NCBI GenBank assembly: GCA_964348755.1
Contig: CAYGDW010000027.1
Location: forward strand, 1 to 31,295
From: UBA7960 sp964348755
Lineage (GTDB): Bacteria; Bacteroidota; Bacteroidia; Bacteroidales; UBA7960
Length of the DNA: 31,295 nt
Direction: 5' to 3'
Every line of letters starts with the position of its first letter. Position 1 is the first letter of the stretch. The notes beneath the pieces are model-generated. The model saw nothing but the letters and a program-made list of their open reading frames with translations, made no database searches and was not told the origin of the DNA. Made by a program: the position numbers and the translations under genes. Positions 1 through 9,414 of this stretch are shown piece by piece.

Positions 1-50
1 GCATCAGATTGTGGTTCTGAGGGTCGTGGGTTCGAGTCCCATCTTCCACC
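1..50 (+). tRNA. tRNA-His (GTG), 3' part; 5' end lies outside the window
   Basis: The anticodon arm is complete: stem TCAGA/TCTGA at 4-8 and 16-20 around loop TTGTGGT, with anticodon GTG at 11-13. The T arm follows, with stem GTGGG/CCCAT at 26-30 and 38-42 and loop TTCGAGT. The 3' acceptor strand is 43-49. The discriminator base at 50 is C, as expected for tRNA-His, where C73 pairs with G-1. The following bases are CAA, so the CCA end is not encoded. The D arm and 5' acceptor strand are cut off by the window edge. Confidence 0.93.
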
Positions 51-52
51 CA

Positions 53-82
53 AAAGCCTGGCAGCAGTGCCGGGCTTTTTTT
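53..82 (+). terminator. Intrinsic terminator of tRNA-His
   Basis: A hairpin with arms AAGCC-t-GGCA and TGCC-g-GGCTT, closed by GCAG, is followed directly by a run of seven T. It starts three bases after the tRNA 3' end. From 83 to 278 I see no gene; this AT-rich stretch presumably holds the promoter of the GH13 gene, but no clear promoter match stands out. Confidence 0.85.
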
Positions 83-278
83 GTAAAATATCCCTGGCAA
101 AGCTATCTAAATAGGCATCATAAAGTTGCATGTTTTCAGGAGGTGTCAGTGGTGTTTTTCCATAAAACAATCATGATATTTCATTGCTGTTTAACCTTAC
201 CTTAAAACAAGTTGCAATATAGTTTAAACAAAAAAATCCTTACTTTTATCCTTTGCACCAAAGTAATAAAGCAGTATT

Positions 279-3200
279 ATGGCCGAGAAAGCAGATATTA
301 GCGGGAAGGTTATTTTTGAGTTTCACATTGCAGAAAAAATCCGTCGTGAACTCGAGATTGAAGATTATTTATTTGCCACCGATGGCAGGGTAATATTTGC
401 CGATTTTCAATCGGTAAGGCAATTGGTTTTCAGGCTCAACCAAGGCAGGCCTTCTCAGCAGCACATCTATGCCGGTGAGCTAAATGCTGCCGGCCTGCTC
501 GATGAGGTTTACCACCTTTTGCTTCGCCAATACGAGAAAACTAACAATCCAGAAGTGTTTCGCAAAGCCGAAGCCATGCTTTATGGCAGCATGGGAGGTG
601 AAAAGATGCGGCGCATGCTCCTGGATTTTACCTTGCAGTTTCCCCCTTTGGAGGTTTACCGCCAAAGGATTTCGGCAACAGGCTGGCTGAGCGGTTTAAG
701 CCAGGGGCGTTCAAACTTTATTATAAGCATTGAGGAATTGCTTTTGCTTTTGCTGGCAAATCTAAACCCAGCCACCAAAAAGTTTCGCGACCTGTTTGAC
801 CGCAACTATCTTGAAAATCAAAAGGCAATAGATGAATTTCTGATACTGCTCGAGGGTTTTTTTGCCAATGAACCGCCTTTCGGCCCTGACAACATGGATT
901 TAATTTCTCTTTTAAAGGCCCCTTTTTTAATGGCTCCTTACGATTTGAATGCCCAGCTCGATTTTGTTATGAGCCATTGGAAGGACATACTTCCTCAGGA
1001 AGTTTTCGTCAGAATACTAAAAGGAAAAGACCTGATGAAGGAAGACATTCGGCTTGAAGGCGGTGGAGGCAGTATGCCCACATTTGTGCCTAAATACAAA
1101 GGCGGTTCGGGCGAAGGAGCTTTTATGGGAAAATCGGGCTATGATTATACGCACGATGCTGAAAGAGATTACCAGGAGCACGAAGCCTTTACCCAAGACA
1201 CGCATTGGATGCCTCGAGTAGTGCTTATTGCAAAAAATGCCTGGGTGTGGCTCGATCAACTTTCGAAAAAATATCAGCGCGAGATTCGCCTGCTCAATCA
1301 GATTCCCGATGAGGAACTCGATCAACTGGCCAGATGGAACTTCACGGGGCTTTGGCTAATTGGTATTTGGGAGCGCAGCAATGCATCGCGCCAGATAAAG
1401 CACATTATGGGTTTTACCGATGCAGTGTCTTCGGCTTATTCGCTTTATGATTATCAGATTGCTTACGACCTGGGCGGGGAAGCCGCCTACCAAAACCTGA
1501 ACCAAAGGGCAAAGGCGCGTGGTATTAGGCTGGCCAGTGATATGGTGCCAAACCACACCGGAATATACTCAAAGTGGGTGATAGAAAACCCCGATTTTTT
1601 CATTCAGTCGCCCATATCGCCTTTCCCTGCCTATCGGTTCACAGGCAAAAATCTTTCGGAACACCCAGATATTGAGATACGAATTGAAGACGGCTATTTT
1701 TCAAAAACCGATGCTGCCGTGGTGTTTCAGCGTGTTGACCGCCGCACGGGCGATGTACGATACATTTACCATGGAAACGACGGCACCAACATGCCCTGGA
1801 ACGATACAGCCCAGCTCGACATGATAAAACAAGAAGTGCGCGAAGCTGTTATTCAGATGATTTTTGAAGTGGCAAAACGCTTCTCTATCATTCGGTTCGA
1901 TGCGGCTATGACACTGGCTAAGAAGCACTTTGCCAGGCTTTGGTATCCCAGGCCAGGCACCGGTGGCGATATACCTTCACGGGCCGACTATGCCATGTCC
2001 CAGGCACGCTTCGATACTCTTTTCCCTGTTGAATTTTGGCGCGAAGTGGTTGACCGCATGAATCAAACCATGCCCGAAACACTTTTGCTTGCCGAAGCAT
2101 TCTGGTTTATGGAAGGGTACTTTGTGCGTACCCTGGGTATGCACCGGGTTTATAACTCAGCATTTATGCACATGCTCAAAAATGAAGAGAATGAAAAATA
2201 CCGCGACCTGATTACAAATACCCTTGAGTTTGAACCCGAGATACTAAAAAGGTATGTAAACTTTATGAGCAACCCCGATGAGGAAACAGCCATAAGGCAG
2301 TTTGGCACTGGCGACAAATACTTCGGGGTTTGCGTGTTGATGTGCACACTGCCTGGATTGCCAATGTTGGCCCACGGCCAAATTGAAGGATATACCGAAA
2401 AATACGGCATGGAATACCAGCGTGCATATTACAACGAACAACCCCAGCAGTGGCTGGTCGATAAGCATCAGAAAGAAATTTTCCCGCTTTTGCGCAAAAG
2501 GAATTTGTTTAGCGAGGTTGAGCATTTCAATATATTTGATTACATTGACGATGCCGGCCACATTAACGAAAATGTAATAGCCTATACCAACCGCAATAAT
2601 GGCGAGCGGGTAATGGTGTTTTTTAACAACAAATACGCAATGGCCTCAGGCCGGATAAAATGGTCGGCCCCAAAACTTCTGAAGGAAGGACACGAGGGAC
2701 AGACCCAGGTAGTAAACCTTGGCCAGGCACTGGCCTTAAATTCAGACCACCGGATTTACTATGTAATGCGCGAGCATGTTTCAGGGCTTGAATACCTCAG
2801 AAGTAGCCACGATATTTATGAGCAAGGTATTCATTGGAGTTTGCAAGGGTTTGAATACAGAGTGTTCTGGCATTTCAGAGAGGTGTTTGATGAATCGGGA
2901 ATATACCAAAGGTTGCATTACAGCCTGGCAGGGCAGGGGGTAGCAAGCGTAGAGCAAGTGTTAAAGGAACTTATACTCGAAAGGGTTTATGCTTCCTTTG
3001 AGCCTCTTTTTAATGCCGAAGTAATTGACCCATTGGCCGAATCGTTGCTTGAGCCAGCAATACCCCTTCAGGAAGACCCTTCGCTTGAGCTGCTGGTAAA
3101 CCGGTATGATGCTTTTGCTCAGCAAGTGTGCTCACACTACAACCTGCCCGCCGCACCCCAGCTTGCTACAAAAGAGTTTTTTGATTGTTTGCAGGCGGTT

Positions 3201-3896
3201 AAAATGGCCTACAGGTTTGTAAAAAATCATGAAGCGGCCTTGGTTCAGCATAAGCAACTTACTAAACAACCTTCAGCAGAAAATATGCCTTTACCCGGGG
3301 TTACCTCCGGAATAAGGGAAACTGCAATGCTATTGATTGCTTTTTATGCAAAAAATGCGCTGAAAAAACTCACCATTACCAATGATCAGGAACAAGCCTT
3401 GCTAAACGACCTTATGCTCCGATGGCCATTGCAAAGGGTTCTCAGAAGCACCGGAAGGAGTTTTGAAGAAATTGAACGCGATATAGACCTTCTTGATATT
3501 TTACTTCAAAGGGGCGGGCAGGCTTACGACCTGCACGAAGCACTCATTGCAGGCGAATTGTCGCAGGGTAAAAAAGGTGTGGTACATGCAGTTTTTGAGC
3601 AAAAAAAACATATAATTGGCCAAATGCTTGAAGATAACAAGGTGAAACGGTTTATTGGAGCAAACCTATACAACGAAACTTGGTTTTACAGTAAAGAGAG
3701 CTTCGAAGAGCTTAATTCATGGTTGTTTGCCACCGCCATTTTTGGGTACTTTTCTGAAGAAGGCAAAAAAACCGTTAAGCTTTCGCCCGACGATAAAGCC
3801 CTGCTGATAATTAATGACCTGAACCTAATTCTGTATTTGTTAGAATGCTCCGAACAATCGGGGTACAAGCTTAACAAACTGAAAAACAGCTTGTAA
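279..3896 (+). CDS. Very large cytoplasmic GH13 alpha-amylase family protein (1205 aa)
   Basis: This is a glycoside hydrolase family 13 protein predicted to act on alpha-glucans or related sugars; the substrate cannot be read from sequence. There is no signal peptide, so it is probably cytoplasmic. The (beta/alpha)8 catalytic region spans roughly residues 310-830. GH13 region I is DMVPNH (D421-H426). Region II is RFDA with nucleophile D541 and R539. Region III has the acid/base E606 in LLAEAFW. Region IV reads FGTGDKYF: D679 is kept, but the usual His of the NHD motif is Gly678. About 300 residues precede and 350 follow the catalytic part, both without a domain I recognise, so the protein is about twice the length of a typical amylase. 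The ATG at 279 is the first in frame. No glycogen genes adjoin it. The family call is secure and the reaction unknown. Confidence 0.88.
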   Translation: MAEKADISGKVIFEFHIAEKIRRELEIEDYLFATDGRVIFADFQSVRQLVFRLNQGRPSQQHIYAGELNAAGLLDEVYHLLLRQYEKTNNPEVFRKAEAMLYGSMGGEKMRRMLLDFTLQFPPLEVYRQRISATGWLSGLSQGRSNFIISIEELLLLLLANLNPATKKFRDLFDRNYLENQKAIDEFLILLEGFFANEPPFGPDNMDLISLLKAPFLMAPYDLNAQLDFVMSHWKDILPQEVFVRILKGKDLMKEDIRLEGGGGSMPTFVPKYKGGSGEGAFMGKSGYDYTHDAERDYQEHEAFTQDTHWMPRVVLIAKNAWVWLDQLSKKYQREIRLLNQIPDEELDQLARWNFTGLWLIGIWERSNASRQIKHIMGFTDAVSSAYSLYDYQIAYDLGGEAAYQNLNQRAKARGIRLASDMVPNHTGIYSKWVIENPDFFIQSPISPFPAYRFTGKNLSEHPDIEIRIEDGYFSKTDAAVVFQRVDRRTGDVRYIYHGNDGTNMPWNDTAQLDMIKQEVREAVIQMIFEVAKRFSIIRFDAAMTLAKKHFARLWYPRPGTGGDIPSRADYAMSQARFDTLFPVEFWREVVDRMNQTMPETLLLAEAFWFMEGYFVRTLGMHRVYNSAFMHMLKNEENEKYRDLITNTLEFEPEILKRYVNFMSNPDEETAIRQFGTGDKYFGVCVLMCTLPGLPMLAHGQIEGYTEKYGMEYQRAYYNEQPQQWLVDKHQKEIFPLLRKRNLFSEVEHFNIFDYIDDAGHINENVIAYTNRNNGERVMVFFNNKYAMASGRIKWSAPKLLKEGHEGQTQVVNLGQALALNSDHRIYYVMREHVSGLEYLRSSHDIYEQGIHWSLQGFEYRVFWHFREVFDESGIYQRLHYSLAGQGVASVEQVLKELILERVYASFEPLFNAEVIDPLAESLLEPAIPLQEDPSLELLVNRYDAFAQQVCSHYNLPAAPQLATKEFFDCLQAVKMAYRFVKNHEAALVQHKQLTKQPSAENMPLPGVTSGIRETAMLLIAFYAKNALKKLTITNDQEQALLNDLMLRWPLQRVLRSTGRSFEEIERDIDLLDILLQRGGQAYDLHEALIAGELSQGKKGVVHAVFEQKKHIIGQMLEDNKVKRFIGANLYNETWFYSKESFEELNSWLFATAIFGYFSEEGKKTVKLSPDDKALLIINDLNLILYLLECSEQSGYKLNKLKNSL

Positions 3897-3941
3897 TCAA
3901 ATACGAATTTAAAATTATCTGGGCTAAATACTTTTGTAGTA

Positions 3942-3972
3942 AGTGCAGGCAAAATATGCCTGCACTTTTTTT
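3942..3972 (+). terminator. Intrinsic terminator after the GH13 gene
   Basis: A perfect 10-bp stem, AGTGCAGGCA at 3942-3951 paired with TGCCTGCACT at 3957-3966, has loop AAATA and runs into seven T. It lies 45 bases after the GH13 stop. The rest of the 276-base gap up to 4172 is AT-rich and holds no gene; it presumably contains the promoter of the next gene. Confidence 0.9.
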
Positions 3973-4172
3973 ATTGCGGCAAACGAATAAAAAATATCGA
4001 AAAAACAGGTGGATTCTACCCCGAATTAACTATCTGCATTTCAGTATTCTACTGATTGTTCAGCAATATGAATTGTATAGTTTTAATGCCTATAAATATA
4101 TTGGTTAAAATCAGGGTTTTATGCCTTATTTTACCTTTATTCTTTGACCAAACAATGTATAAATAAATTGTA

Positions 4173-7100
4173 ATGGAAAAAGCAAATTGTTCAAGCAGGC
4201 TCTTACTGCCAATAATCTTTTCCTTTGCTTTTTGCAGGGTGTTTTCATCAGATCCGGTTTTTTACCCTCGCCAGACTGTAGTAAACACAATTATTAATGC
4301 TGATCCGGTTTTTGAAACCGACAAGTCTGCTGGTGTGCCGGTCTGGTACGAAGATTTTGATAGTGGGCTGCCGCCAGGGTGGCTAAATGTTGACGTGAGT
4401 GGTTATGCCCGTTTTTCGCATACGTATAACGGGCCGCAGGGAGGATACTCGCAGGGGGTGCCTGCCATTAAAAGCACCTCTGCAGCCAACGGGTTTATGA
4501 TTCTCGACAGCGACCTAGCCAGTGCAAACAATCTGGGGGGCTTTACCAACGCCTATTTACAGAGTCCGCCTATTGACCTGAGTAATCAGCTCAATGTAAT
4601 GCTGTCGTTTCAGCATTTTTTCAGGTACTGTTGCAGTTTTCAGGGTACGCAGCTGTTGGTTGAGGTAAGTAACGATGGCCAGAACTGGGTAAGTTATGAT
4701 GTAAAAAACCAGGTTTGGCCAAACAACCTGAGCCAAAACGCCATACATCAATTGGTAAACATTTCGGATGTTGCCGCTGGTAAGCCGCAGGTTTGGATTC
4801 GTTTCAGAAAAACCGGAGCCTCGCATTACTTCTGGATGATTGATGATGTTTCAATTAACACTTTTACTGCCAACGACCTCGAATTATTTGCCGTATCATA
4901 CGGCGGTTATACCATGGTGCCAGGTGGTCAGCAGCAAAATGTGCAATTTTCTGGCCTGGTTCGTAATGTGGGCGGCAACACCCAATCTGGTATTCGCCTT
5001 AACGCCAGTGTAAACAGGTATTTGTACAAGGGACAAAGTGCCGCTTTAAGCCAGCTGGCCTCGGGCAGCAATGTGGCTTTGAATTCATCGCCCGAATTTA
5101 TTTTCCCCGGAAGGGGTGTTTATAATATAGAATTTAAAGTAACCCAAAACCAAGGCGACAATTACCCTGAAAATAACCTCGCCACTGCAAGGGTATTGAT
5201 TACCGATTCAGTATATGCCCGCGATCAGGGGGTTTACTTTGGCTGGGGAATTGGCGCAAACTCCGGGCAGGATTTTGTTACAGGAAATATTTTTGATATT
5301 TTTATGGATGTTGCGGCCACTTCAGTTTCGGTAGCTTTTAATGACAAGACCCAGGCCGGGGCAGAAATCACGGCCAGGATTTACATACAGCAAGGAAGTT
5401 CATTTTCGCTGGTGGCCCAGTCAACACCATTCGCCGTGGAAAGCCACCACATTTCAAAAATTGCTCAAAATGAGGCTGTATTTGTAACAATACCCTTTGG
5501 CAGCGCTGTAAATTTAGTTTCCGGAAACAAATATCTTGTTGCAATACGTTACCCTGGAGGTAATAAAAACTTGCTTGTTGCATCAGAATTGCCAATTGGA
5601 TTGCCTACCCAAAGTGCCTTTACGCAAATTGGCGGATTGTGGCAAACCGAATCGCAGGTGCCCATGATCAGACTTAATTTGGGACAAAACGTGGCAGAAT
5701 GTGCCCCATTGTTTATGGTTAATACCACCCCTGCCTATTGCGGCAACAGCGATGGACAGGCAACCATAATTCCCTTAACCGGATTTGCCCCCTATAAATT
5801 CCTGTGGAATACCAATCCTGCCATTAATCAGTCAGTGGCCACTGGTCTCGGCATTGGGCAATACCAGGTGCAGGTTTGGGATGATTCGGGTTGCCACGGC
5901 ACTATGCTGGTAAACATTGATTCGCAAAACCTCGAGGCAACTTTCGAGTCTTTGCCCTCGGACTGTGGCGCTCCCAATGGCCAGGCCACCGTAATTCCGC
6001 TTGCTGGCTTTGCACCATACACATTTTTGTGGGAAGGTTTAAGCGGTATTACCGGGCCACATGCAAACGGCTTGCTGCCAGGAACTTACAAGGTGCAGAT
6101 TATCGATAAAATTGGCTGCCAGGGTGTTGTGCAGGTGCTTGTAGGCCAAACCAACACCCTAATGATTGACGCCCAGGCCCGAAATCCGGTTTGTATTGCC
6201 GACAATGGCAGCATTCTATTACAGCCAAAAGGCGGAACAGGTCCTTTTAAATTTGTCTGGAACGATTTTCCTGGCTTGCAGGAAAACCAGGCTGGAAACC
6301 TCCCGGCAGGCATTTACCAGGTTGCCGTTACCGACCAGAAAGGTTGTGAAGGGCAGGTAAAGGTTGAACTAAAATTTGAAATGAATGAAATTAAAGTAAA
6401 AGGAACAATTAGCCCCGAAACATGTAAGCTAAACAATGCCTCAATTTTAGTAGAACTGGAGGGCGCCTTTGAGCCGGTCAATTATAAATGGAGCAACGGG
6501 GCATCGATGCCCTCTTTGGTAAACATTGGCGAGGGCAATTACACACTGCAGGTTATTGATGCTTTGGGTTGCCAAGCCCAGGCAAGTTTTGTTATTGCAA
6601 ACCAAGGGCACAAACCCGAAGTAAGTTCCTTTTCGGCGGCTTCGCCAGGCTGCGGACAAAGCGGAGGTACCGCCCTGGTAATACCAAAAAACCCCAATGC
6701 AACCCTGACTTATCTTTGGTCAACCGGCCATAAGGAGTCAGACCTGTATAACCTTAAAGCCGGCGTATATCATGTTACTGTTACAAATGTTATTGACAAC
6801 TGCAAGGTAGAAATTCCGGTTGTAATAAACGATGCCGCTGCCCCTTCAATATCATCGGTTGTTACCCCTGTTTTATGCTATGGCGATTTTAACGGAGGTA
6901 TTACGGTGAGTCTGGCCGGAGGAGGTCAAAACCTTCAATACAAATGGCTTCATGGCCCAATTGGGCAAACCTTGACAAACCTTGGCTCCGGAACGTACAT
7001 TGTTACTGTAAATACAAATGAATGTTTTGCTTCAAAAACGTTCAACCTCACTCAACCACATCCGCTCCATTTAACTTACGAACATGGAAATATTATTTGT

Positions 7101-7772
7101 AACGGTCAGACTACCAACATTTCTGTAAGTCCAAAAGGAGGCACTTCGCCCTATAGTTTTTACTGGAGCACGGCACATACCGAAACTCAAATAAGCAATT
7201 TGCCCGCAGGAAGATACTGGGTGCAGGTAACTGATTTTCATGAGTGTACTTACAAAGAGTTTTTAACCATTACAAGCCCACCAAAAATTGTGGTTGATGC
7301 CGATTTGGTAATACCCGATTCAGGCATGGAAAACGGTAGAATAACCCTGAATGTAAGCGGAGGAACCGGGCAATTGGAATTTTTGTGGAATAATGGCAAA
7401 ACAACTCCAAGCCTCACTAACCTACCTATTGGAACTTATTCTATACTTATAAGCGATCAAAATGGTTGTGTCGAAAACCTTTCATTCAATCTTAGCCCGG
7501 CAAGCATTGGAAATTTGGACCAAACTGGCATTAAGATCTATCCAAATCCGGTTCGCGACAATGCCTGGATTGCGTTCGACAATACTTTTGGTGGCAATAT
7601 TCTGATTTCCCTCTTCGATGTTAACGGACGTTTGGTTCGGGAATTCTACCTCGGCGAAACAATTGCAGGCCAAAAACTTCAACTCGGTTTGTATGATTTA
7701 TCATCAGGTGTATATTTTCTTAACATTAAAGGATCTGAGGTAATCTCAAGGCTTAAGTTGGTAAAGCATTGA
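4173..7772 (+). CDS. Secreted T9SS cargo protein with jelly-roll domain, about eight SprB-like repeats and a C-terminal type A sorting domain (1199 aa)
   Basis: This is a large exported, probably cell-surface protein. Residues 1-26 look like a signal peptide (Arg9, then a hydrophobic LLLPIIFSFAF core). Residues 57-230 (WYEDFDSGLPPGW... to WMIDDVSI) resemble the choice-of-anchor J / MAM-like jelly-roll domains of Bacteroidota surface proteins. Residues 231-505 look like further beta-rich domains. From about 510 to 1108 there are about eight repeats of 70-80 residues. Each has a Cys near its start, a Y-x-F-x-W core, and a closing L-x-x-G-x-Y-x-V-x-V-x-D-x-x-G-C signature, as in the SprB repeat of gliding-motility adhesins. 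Residues 1118-1199 (KIYPNPVRD... to VISRLKLVKH) are a type A sorting domain, normally removed on export through the T9SS outer-membrane channel. Ligand or adhesion role is inferred from the repeats only. Confidence 0.9.
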   Translation: MEKANCSSRLLLPIIFSFAFCRVFSSDPVFYPRQTVVNTIINADPVFETDKSAGVPVWYEDFDSGLPPGWLNVDVSGYARFSHTYNGPQGGYSQGVPAIKSTSAANGFMILDSDLASANNLGGFTNAYLQSPPIDLSNQLNVMLSFQHFFRYCCSFQGTQLLVEVSNDGQNWVSYDVKNQVWPNNLSQNAIHQLVNISDVAAGKPQVWIRFRKTGASHYFWMIDDVSINTFTANDLELFAVSYGGYTMVPGGQQQNVQFSGLVRNVGGNTQSGIRLNASVNRYLYKGQSAALSQLASGSNVALNSSPEFIFPGRGVYNIEFKVTQNQGDNYPENNLATARVLITDSVYARDQGVYFGWGIGANSGQDFVTGNIFDIFMDVAATSVSVAFNDKTQAGAEITARIYIQQGSSFSLVAQSTPFAVESHHISKIAQNEAVFVTIPFGSAVNLVSGNKYLVAIRYPGGNKNLLVASELPIGLPTQSAFTQIGGLWQTESQVPMIRLNLGQNVAECAPLFMVNTTPAYCGNSDGQATIIPLTGFAPYKFLWNTNPAINQSVATGLGIGQYQVQVWDDSGCHGTMLVNIDSQNLEATFESLPSDCGAPNGQATVIPLAGFAPYTFLWEGLSGITGPHANGLLPGTYKVQIIDKIGCQGVVQVLVGQTNTLMIDAQARNPVCIADNGSILLQPKGGTGPFKFVWNDFPGLQENQAGNLPAGIYQVAVTDQKGCEGQVKVELKFEMNEIKVKGTISPETCKLNNASILVELEGAFEPVNYKWSNGASMPSLVNIGEGNYTLQVIDALGCQAQASFVIANQGHKPEVSSFSAASPGCGQSGGTALVIPKNPNATLTYLWSTGHKESDLYNLKAGVYHVTVTNVIDNCKVEIPVVINDAAAPSISSVVTPVLCYGDFNGGITVSLAGGGQNLQYKWLHGPIGQTLTNLGSGTYIVTVNTNECFASKTFNLTQPHPLHLTYEHGNIICNGQTTNISVSPKGGTSPYSFYWSTAHTETQISNLPAGRYWVQVTDFHECTYKEFLTITSPPKIVVDADLVIPDSGMENGRITLNVSGGTGQLEFLWNNGKTTPSLTNLPIGTYSILISDQNGCVENLSFNLSPASIGNLDQTGIKIYPNPVRDNAWIAFDNTFGGNILISLFDVNGRLVREFYLGETIAGQKLQLGLYDLSSGVYFLNIKGSEVISRLKLVKH

Positions 7773-7796
7773 GTTTTCTTTTATAAATTTGGGTTG

Positions 7797-7828
7797 GCCC
7801 GGCGCTATTGGCGCCGGGCTGTTTTTTT
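7797..7828 (+). terminator. Strong intrinsic terminator between the T9SS cargo gene and ccmB
   Basis: A perfect 9-bp GC-rich stem, GCCCGGCGC at 7797-7805 with GCGCCGGGC at 7811-7819, has loop TATTG and is followed by TG and seven T. It separates the cargo gene from the ccm operon. Confidence 0.93.
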
Positions 7829-7862
7829 GCCGATATAAGGAGCCGATTTCGGTAAATTGGTT

Positions 7863-7870
7863 TATTTTTG
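7863..7870 (+). promoter_or_regulatory. Possible Bacteroidota -7 box upstream of ccmB
   Basis: TATTTTTG matches the Bacteroidota -7 consensus TAnnTTTG exactly and lies 24 bases before the ccmB ATG. I find no TTTG at the expected 19-22 base spacing, so only half the promoter is supported. It comes just after a strong terminator, where a new promoter is expected. Confidence 0.35.
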
Positions 7871-7894
7871 CCTGATTAATATTTTTTAAAGGAT

Positions 7895-8551
7895 ATGCAC
7901 AACGAAATAAGTACCATGATCAGGAAAGAGGTTACCCTTGAGTGGAGGCAGAAATTTGCCTTCAACGGGGTGCTGCTTTATCTGGTTTCAACCGTTTTTG
8001 TGTGCTACCTCAGTTTTGAGCGGATTATTGATGTGCCAACATGGAATTCGCTATTTTGGATCATAATGTTGTTTGCGGCCATTAATGCCACGCTCAAAAG
8101 TTTTTTGCAAGAGCGCGACGGACGCCTGCTTTACTATTATACCCTGCTTAGACCTCAGTCGGTTATAAATGCAAAAATTGTTTACAATGCCATACTTCTG
8201 GCTGCTCTTTCAATAGCGGGCTTGTTAGTATTTATTGCATTTTTGGGTAATCCGGTGCAAAACCCTGGTCTGTTTATTCTGAATCTTTTTTTGGGCGTGG
8301 TGGGTTTTGCCGCGGTACTCAGCATGGTTTCGGCAATTGCTTCAAAAGCCAGAAATAATTTTACCCTTATGGCCGTACTAAGCTTTCCATTGGTGCTGCC
8401 TTTGCTTTTGGTGCTGATCAGGGTGTCGGCAGGGGCTATTGATGGGGCAAGCATTGCAGAGCAGGCGCCTTATCTGCTTGTAATTGTCCTGTTGATTGCA
8501 ATTACCGCTGTTCTGTCAAATATTTTGTTTCCTTATATATGGAAGGAGTAA
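7895..8551 (+). CDS. ccmB: Heme exporter CcmB, membrane subunit of the CcmAB ABC transporter (218 aa)
   Basis: CcmB is the inner-membrane subunit that, with the ATPase CcmA, works with CcmC to release heme-loaded CcmE during cytochrome c maturation (System I). The protein has an amphipathic N-terminus (IRKEVTLEWRQK) and six predicted membrane segments at about 24-42, 52-70, 95-115, 125-150, 158-178 and 192-212. The motif FLQERDGRLLYYY between segments 2 and 3 fits the family, as does the length of about 220 aa. It is the first gene of a tight ccmB-ccmC-ccmD-like run. No ccmA adjoins it; the only candidate ATPase in the window is at 11656-12264 on the other strand. AAAGGA lies almost directly against the ATG, so the start is not fully certain; a second in-frame Met is codon 8. 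Confidence 0.87.
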   Translation: MHNEISTMIRKEVTLEWRQKFAFNGVLLYLVSTVFVCYLSFERIIDVPTWNSLFWIIMLFAAINATLKSFLQERDGRLLYYYTLLRPQSVINAKIVYNAILLAALSIAGLLVFIAFLGNPVQNPGLFILNLFLGVVGFAAVLSMVSAIASKARNNFTLMAVLSFPLVLPLLLVLIRVSAGAIDGASIAEQAPYLLVIVLLIAITAVLSNILFPYIWKE

Positions 8552-8558
8552 AACCTAT

Positions 8559-9245
8559 ATGGAATTTGTTAGAAACAATTGGTGGAAGTTGTTGGGGGTT
8601 GTAATCCTGCTATATGTTATTGCGGGCGGGCTGCTTTTCGAAGTTCCCCAACTGCCCGTAATACGCGAAACCGTGCGAAACATTTACTTTCATGTGGGTA
8701 TGTGGTTCAGCATGATGTTCATTTTGTTTATGGCATTAATTTTCAGTTTGCGTTACCTGCGGTACTCGAAACCCGAAGACGACCTTAAAGCCGTTTCGGC
8801 GGTAAAAACAGGCCTTGTTTTTGGAGTACTTGGCCTGGCTACCGGCATGGTTTGGGCCCACAACACCTGGGGCAGCTTTTGGGTAAACGATCCAAAGCTT
8901 AATGGAGCCGTTGTGGGTATGCTTACCTACCTGGCCTATATGGTGCTGAGGGGCTCAGTTGAAGAGCCCGAAAAAAAAGCCCGCCTTGCTGCCGTTTACA
9001 ATATTTTTGCTTTTGTGCTGTATTTTGTGTTTATAATGATTCTGCCACGATTGGCCGAAGGATCAATTCACCCGGGCATTGAAGGAAACCCGGCCCTGTC
9101 AACAGGCGACCTTGATCCCCGTATGCGCAAGGTGTTTTTTCCCGCTATAGCGGGATGGATGATTATGGCATGGTGGATTTTCAGAACCTATTACCGCATT
9201 GCAGCCCTGCGCATGGGAATTGAAGAAATTAACGAAAAAATTTGA
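8559..9245 (+). CDS. ccmC: Heme handling protein CcmC (228 aa)
   Basis: CcmC binds heme through two periplasmic histidines and a tryptophan-rich WWD loop and delivers it to CcmE. Six membrane segments are visible. The WWD-type loop is W104-GSFW-VN-D111, a relaxed version of WGxWWxWD. The two expected heme-ligand histidines are H45 (YFHVGMW) and H171 (SIHPGIEGNP). I chose the ATG at 8559 because GGAAGGAG lies ten bases upstream and because it gives the expected N-terminus (charged residues, then the first helix). The upstream in-frame ATG at 8496 would overlap ccmB by 56 bases. Only seven bases separate it from ccmB, so the two are co-transcribed. Confidence 0.92.
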   Translation: MEFVRNNWWKLLGVVILLYVIAGGLLFEVPQLPVIRETVRNIYFHVGMWFSMMFILFMALIFSLRYLRYSKPEDDLKAVSAVKTGLVFGVLGLATGMVWAHNTWGSFWVNDPKLNGAVVGMLTYLAYMVLRGSVEEPEKKARLAAVYNIFAFVLYFVFIMILPRLAEGSIHPGIEGNPALSTGDLDPRMRKVFFPAIAGWMIMAWWIFRTYYRIAALRMGIEEINEKI

Positions 9246-9246
9246 T

Positions 9247-9414
9247 ATGATTGAGTCTGGAGAAAAAATGATCGTGGTGGTCATTGTATTATCAATAATC
9301 CTTTTGGGAATTGCTTCATTTTTGTTTTATCTTGAGCGCCGTCTGGCAAAGGCCGAAAAAGAACTTGACAAACTAAGCGATGAGGCTAAAAGTAAAAGCC
9401 AGACAGGCAATTGA
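9247..9414 (+). CDS. CcmD-like small membrane protein (55 aa)
   Basis: This small protein begins one base after the ccmC stop (TGA-T-ATG). It has one membrane helix at about residues 8-28 (MIVVVIVLSIILLGIASFLFYL) followed by a charged, probably helical tail rich in Lys and Glu. That architecture, size and position match CcmD, which holds CcmC and CcmE together and helps release holo-CcmE. CcmD proteins share little sequence, so the call rests on topology and gene order. An in-frame ATG at 9199 inside ccmC is rejected because it would add 16 residues coded over ccmC. Confidence 0.75.
   Translation: MIESGEKMIVVVIVLSIILLGIASFLFYLERRLAKAEKELDKLSDEAKSKSQTGN

Noticed and set aside
8496..8558. Upstream ATG extending ccmC by 21 residues
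   Set aside because: It overlaps ccmB, while a good AAGGAG site precedes the ATG at 8559.
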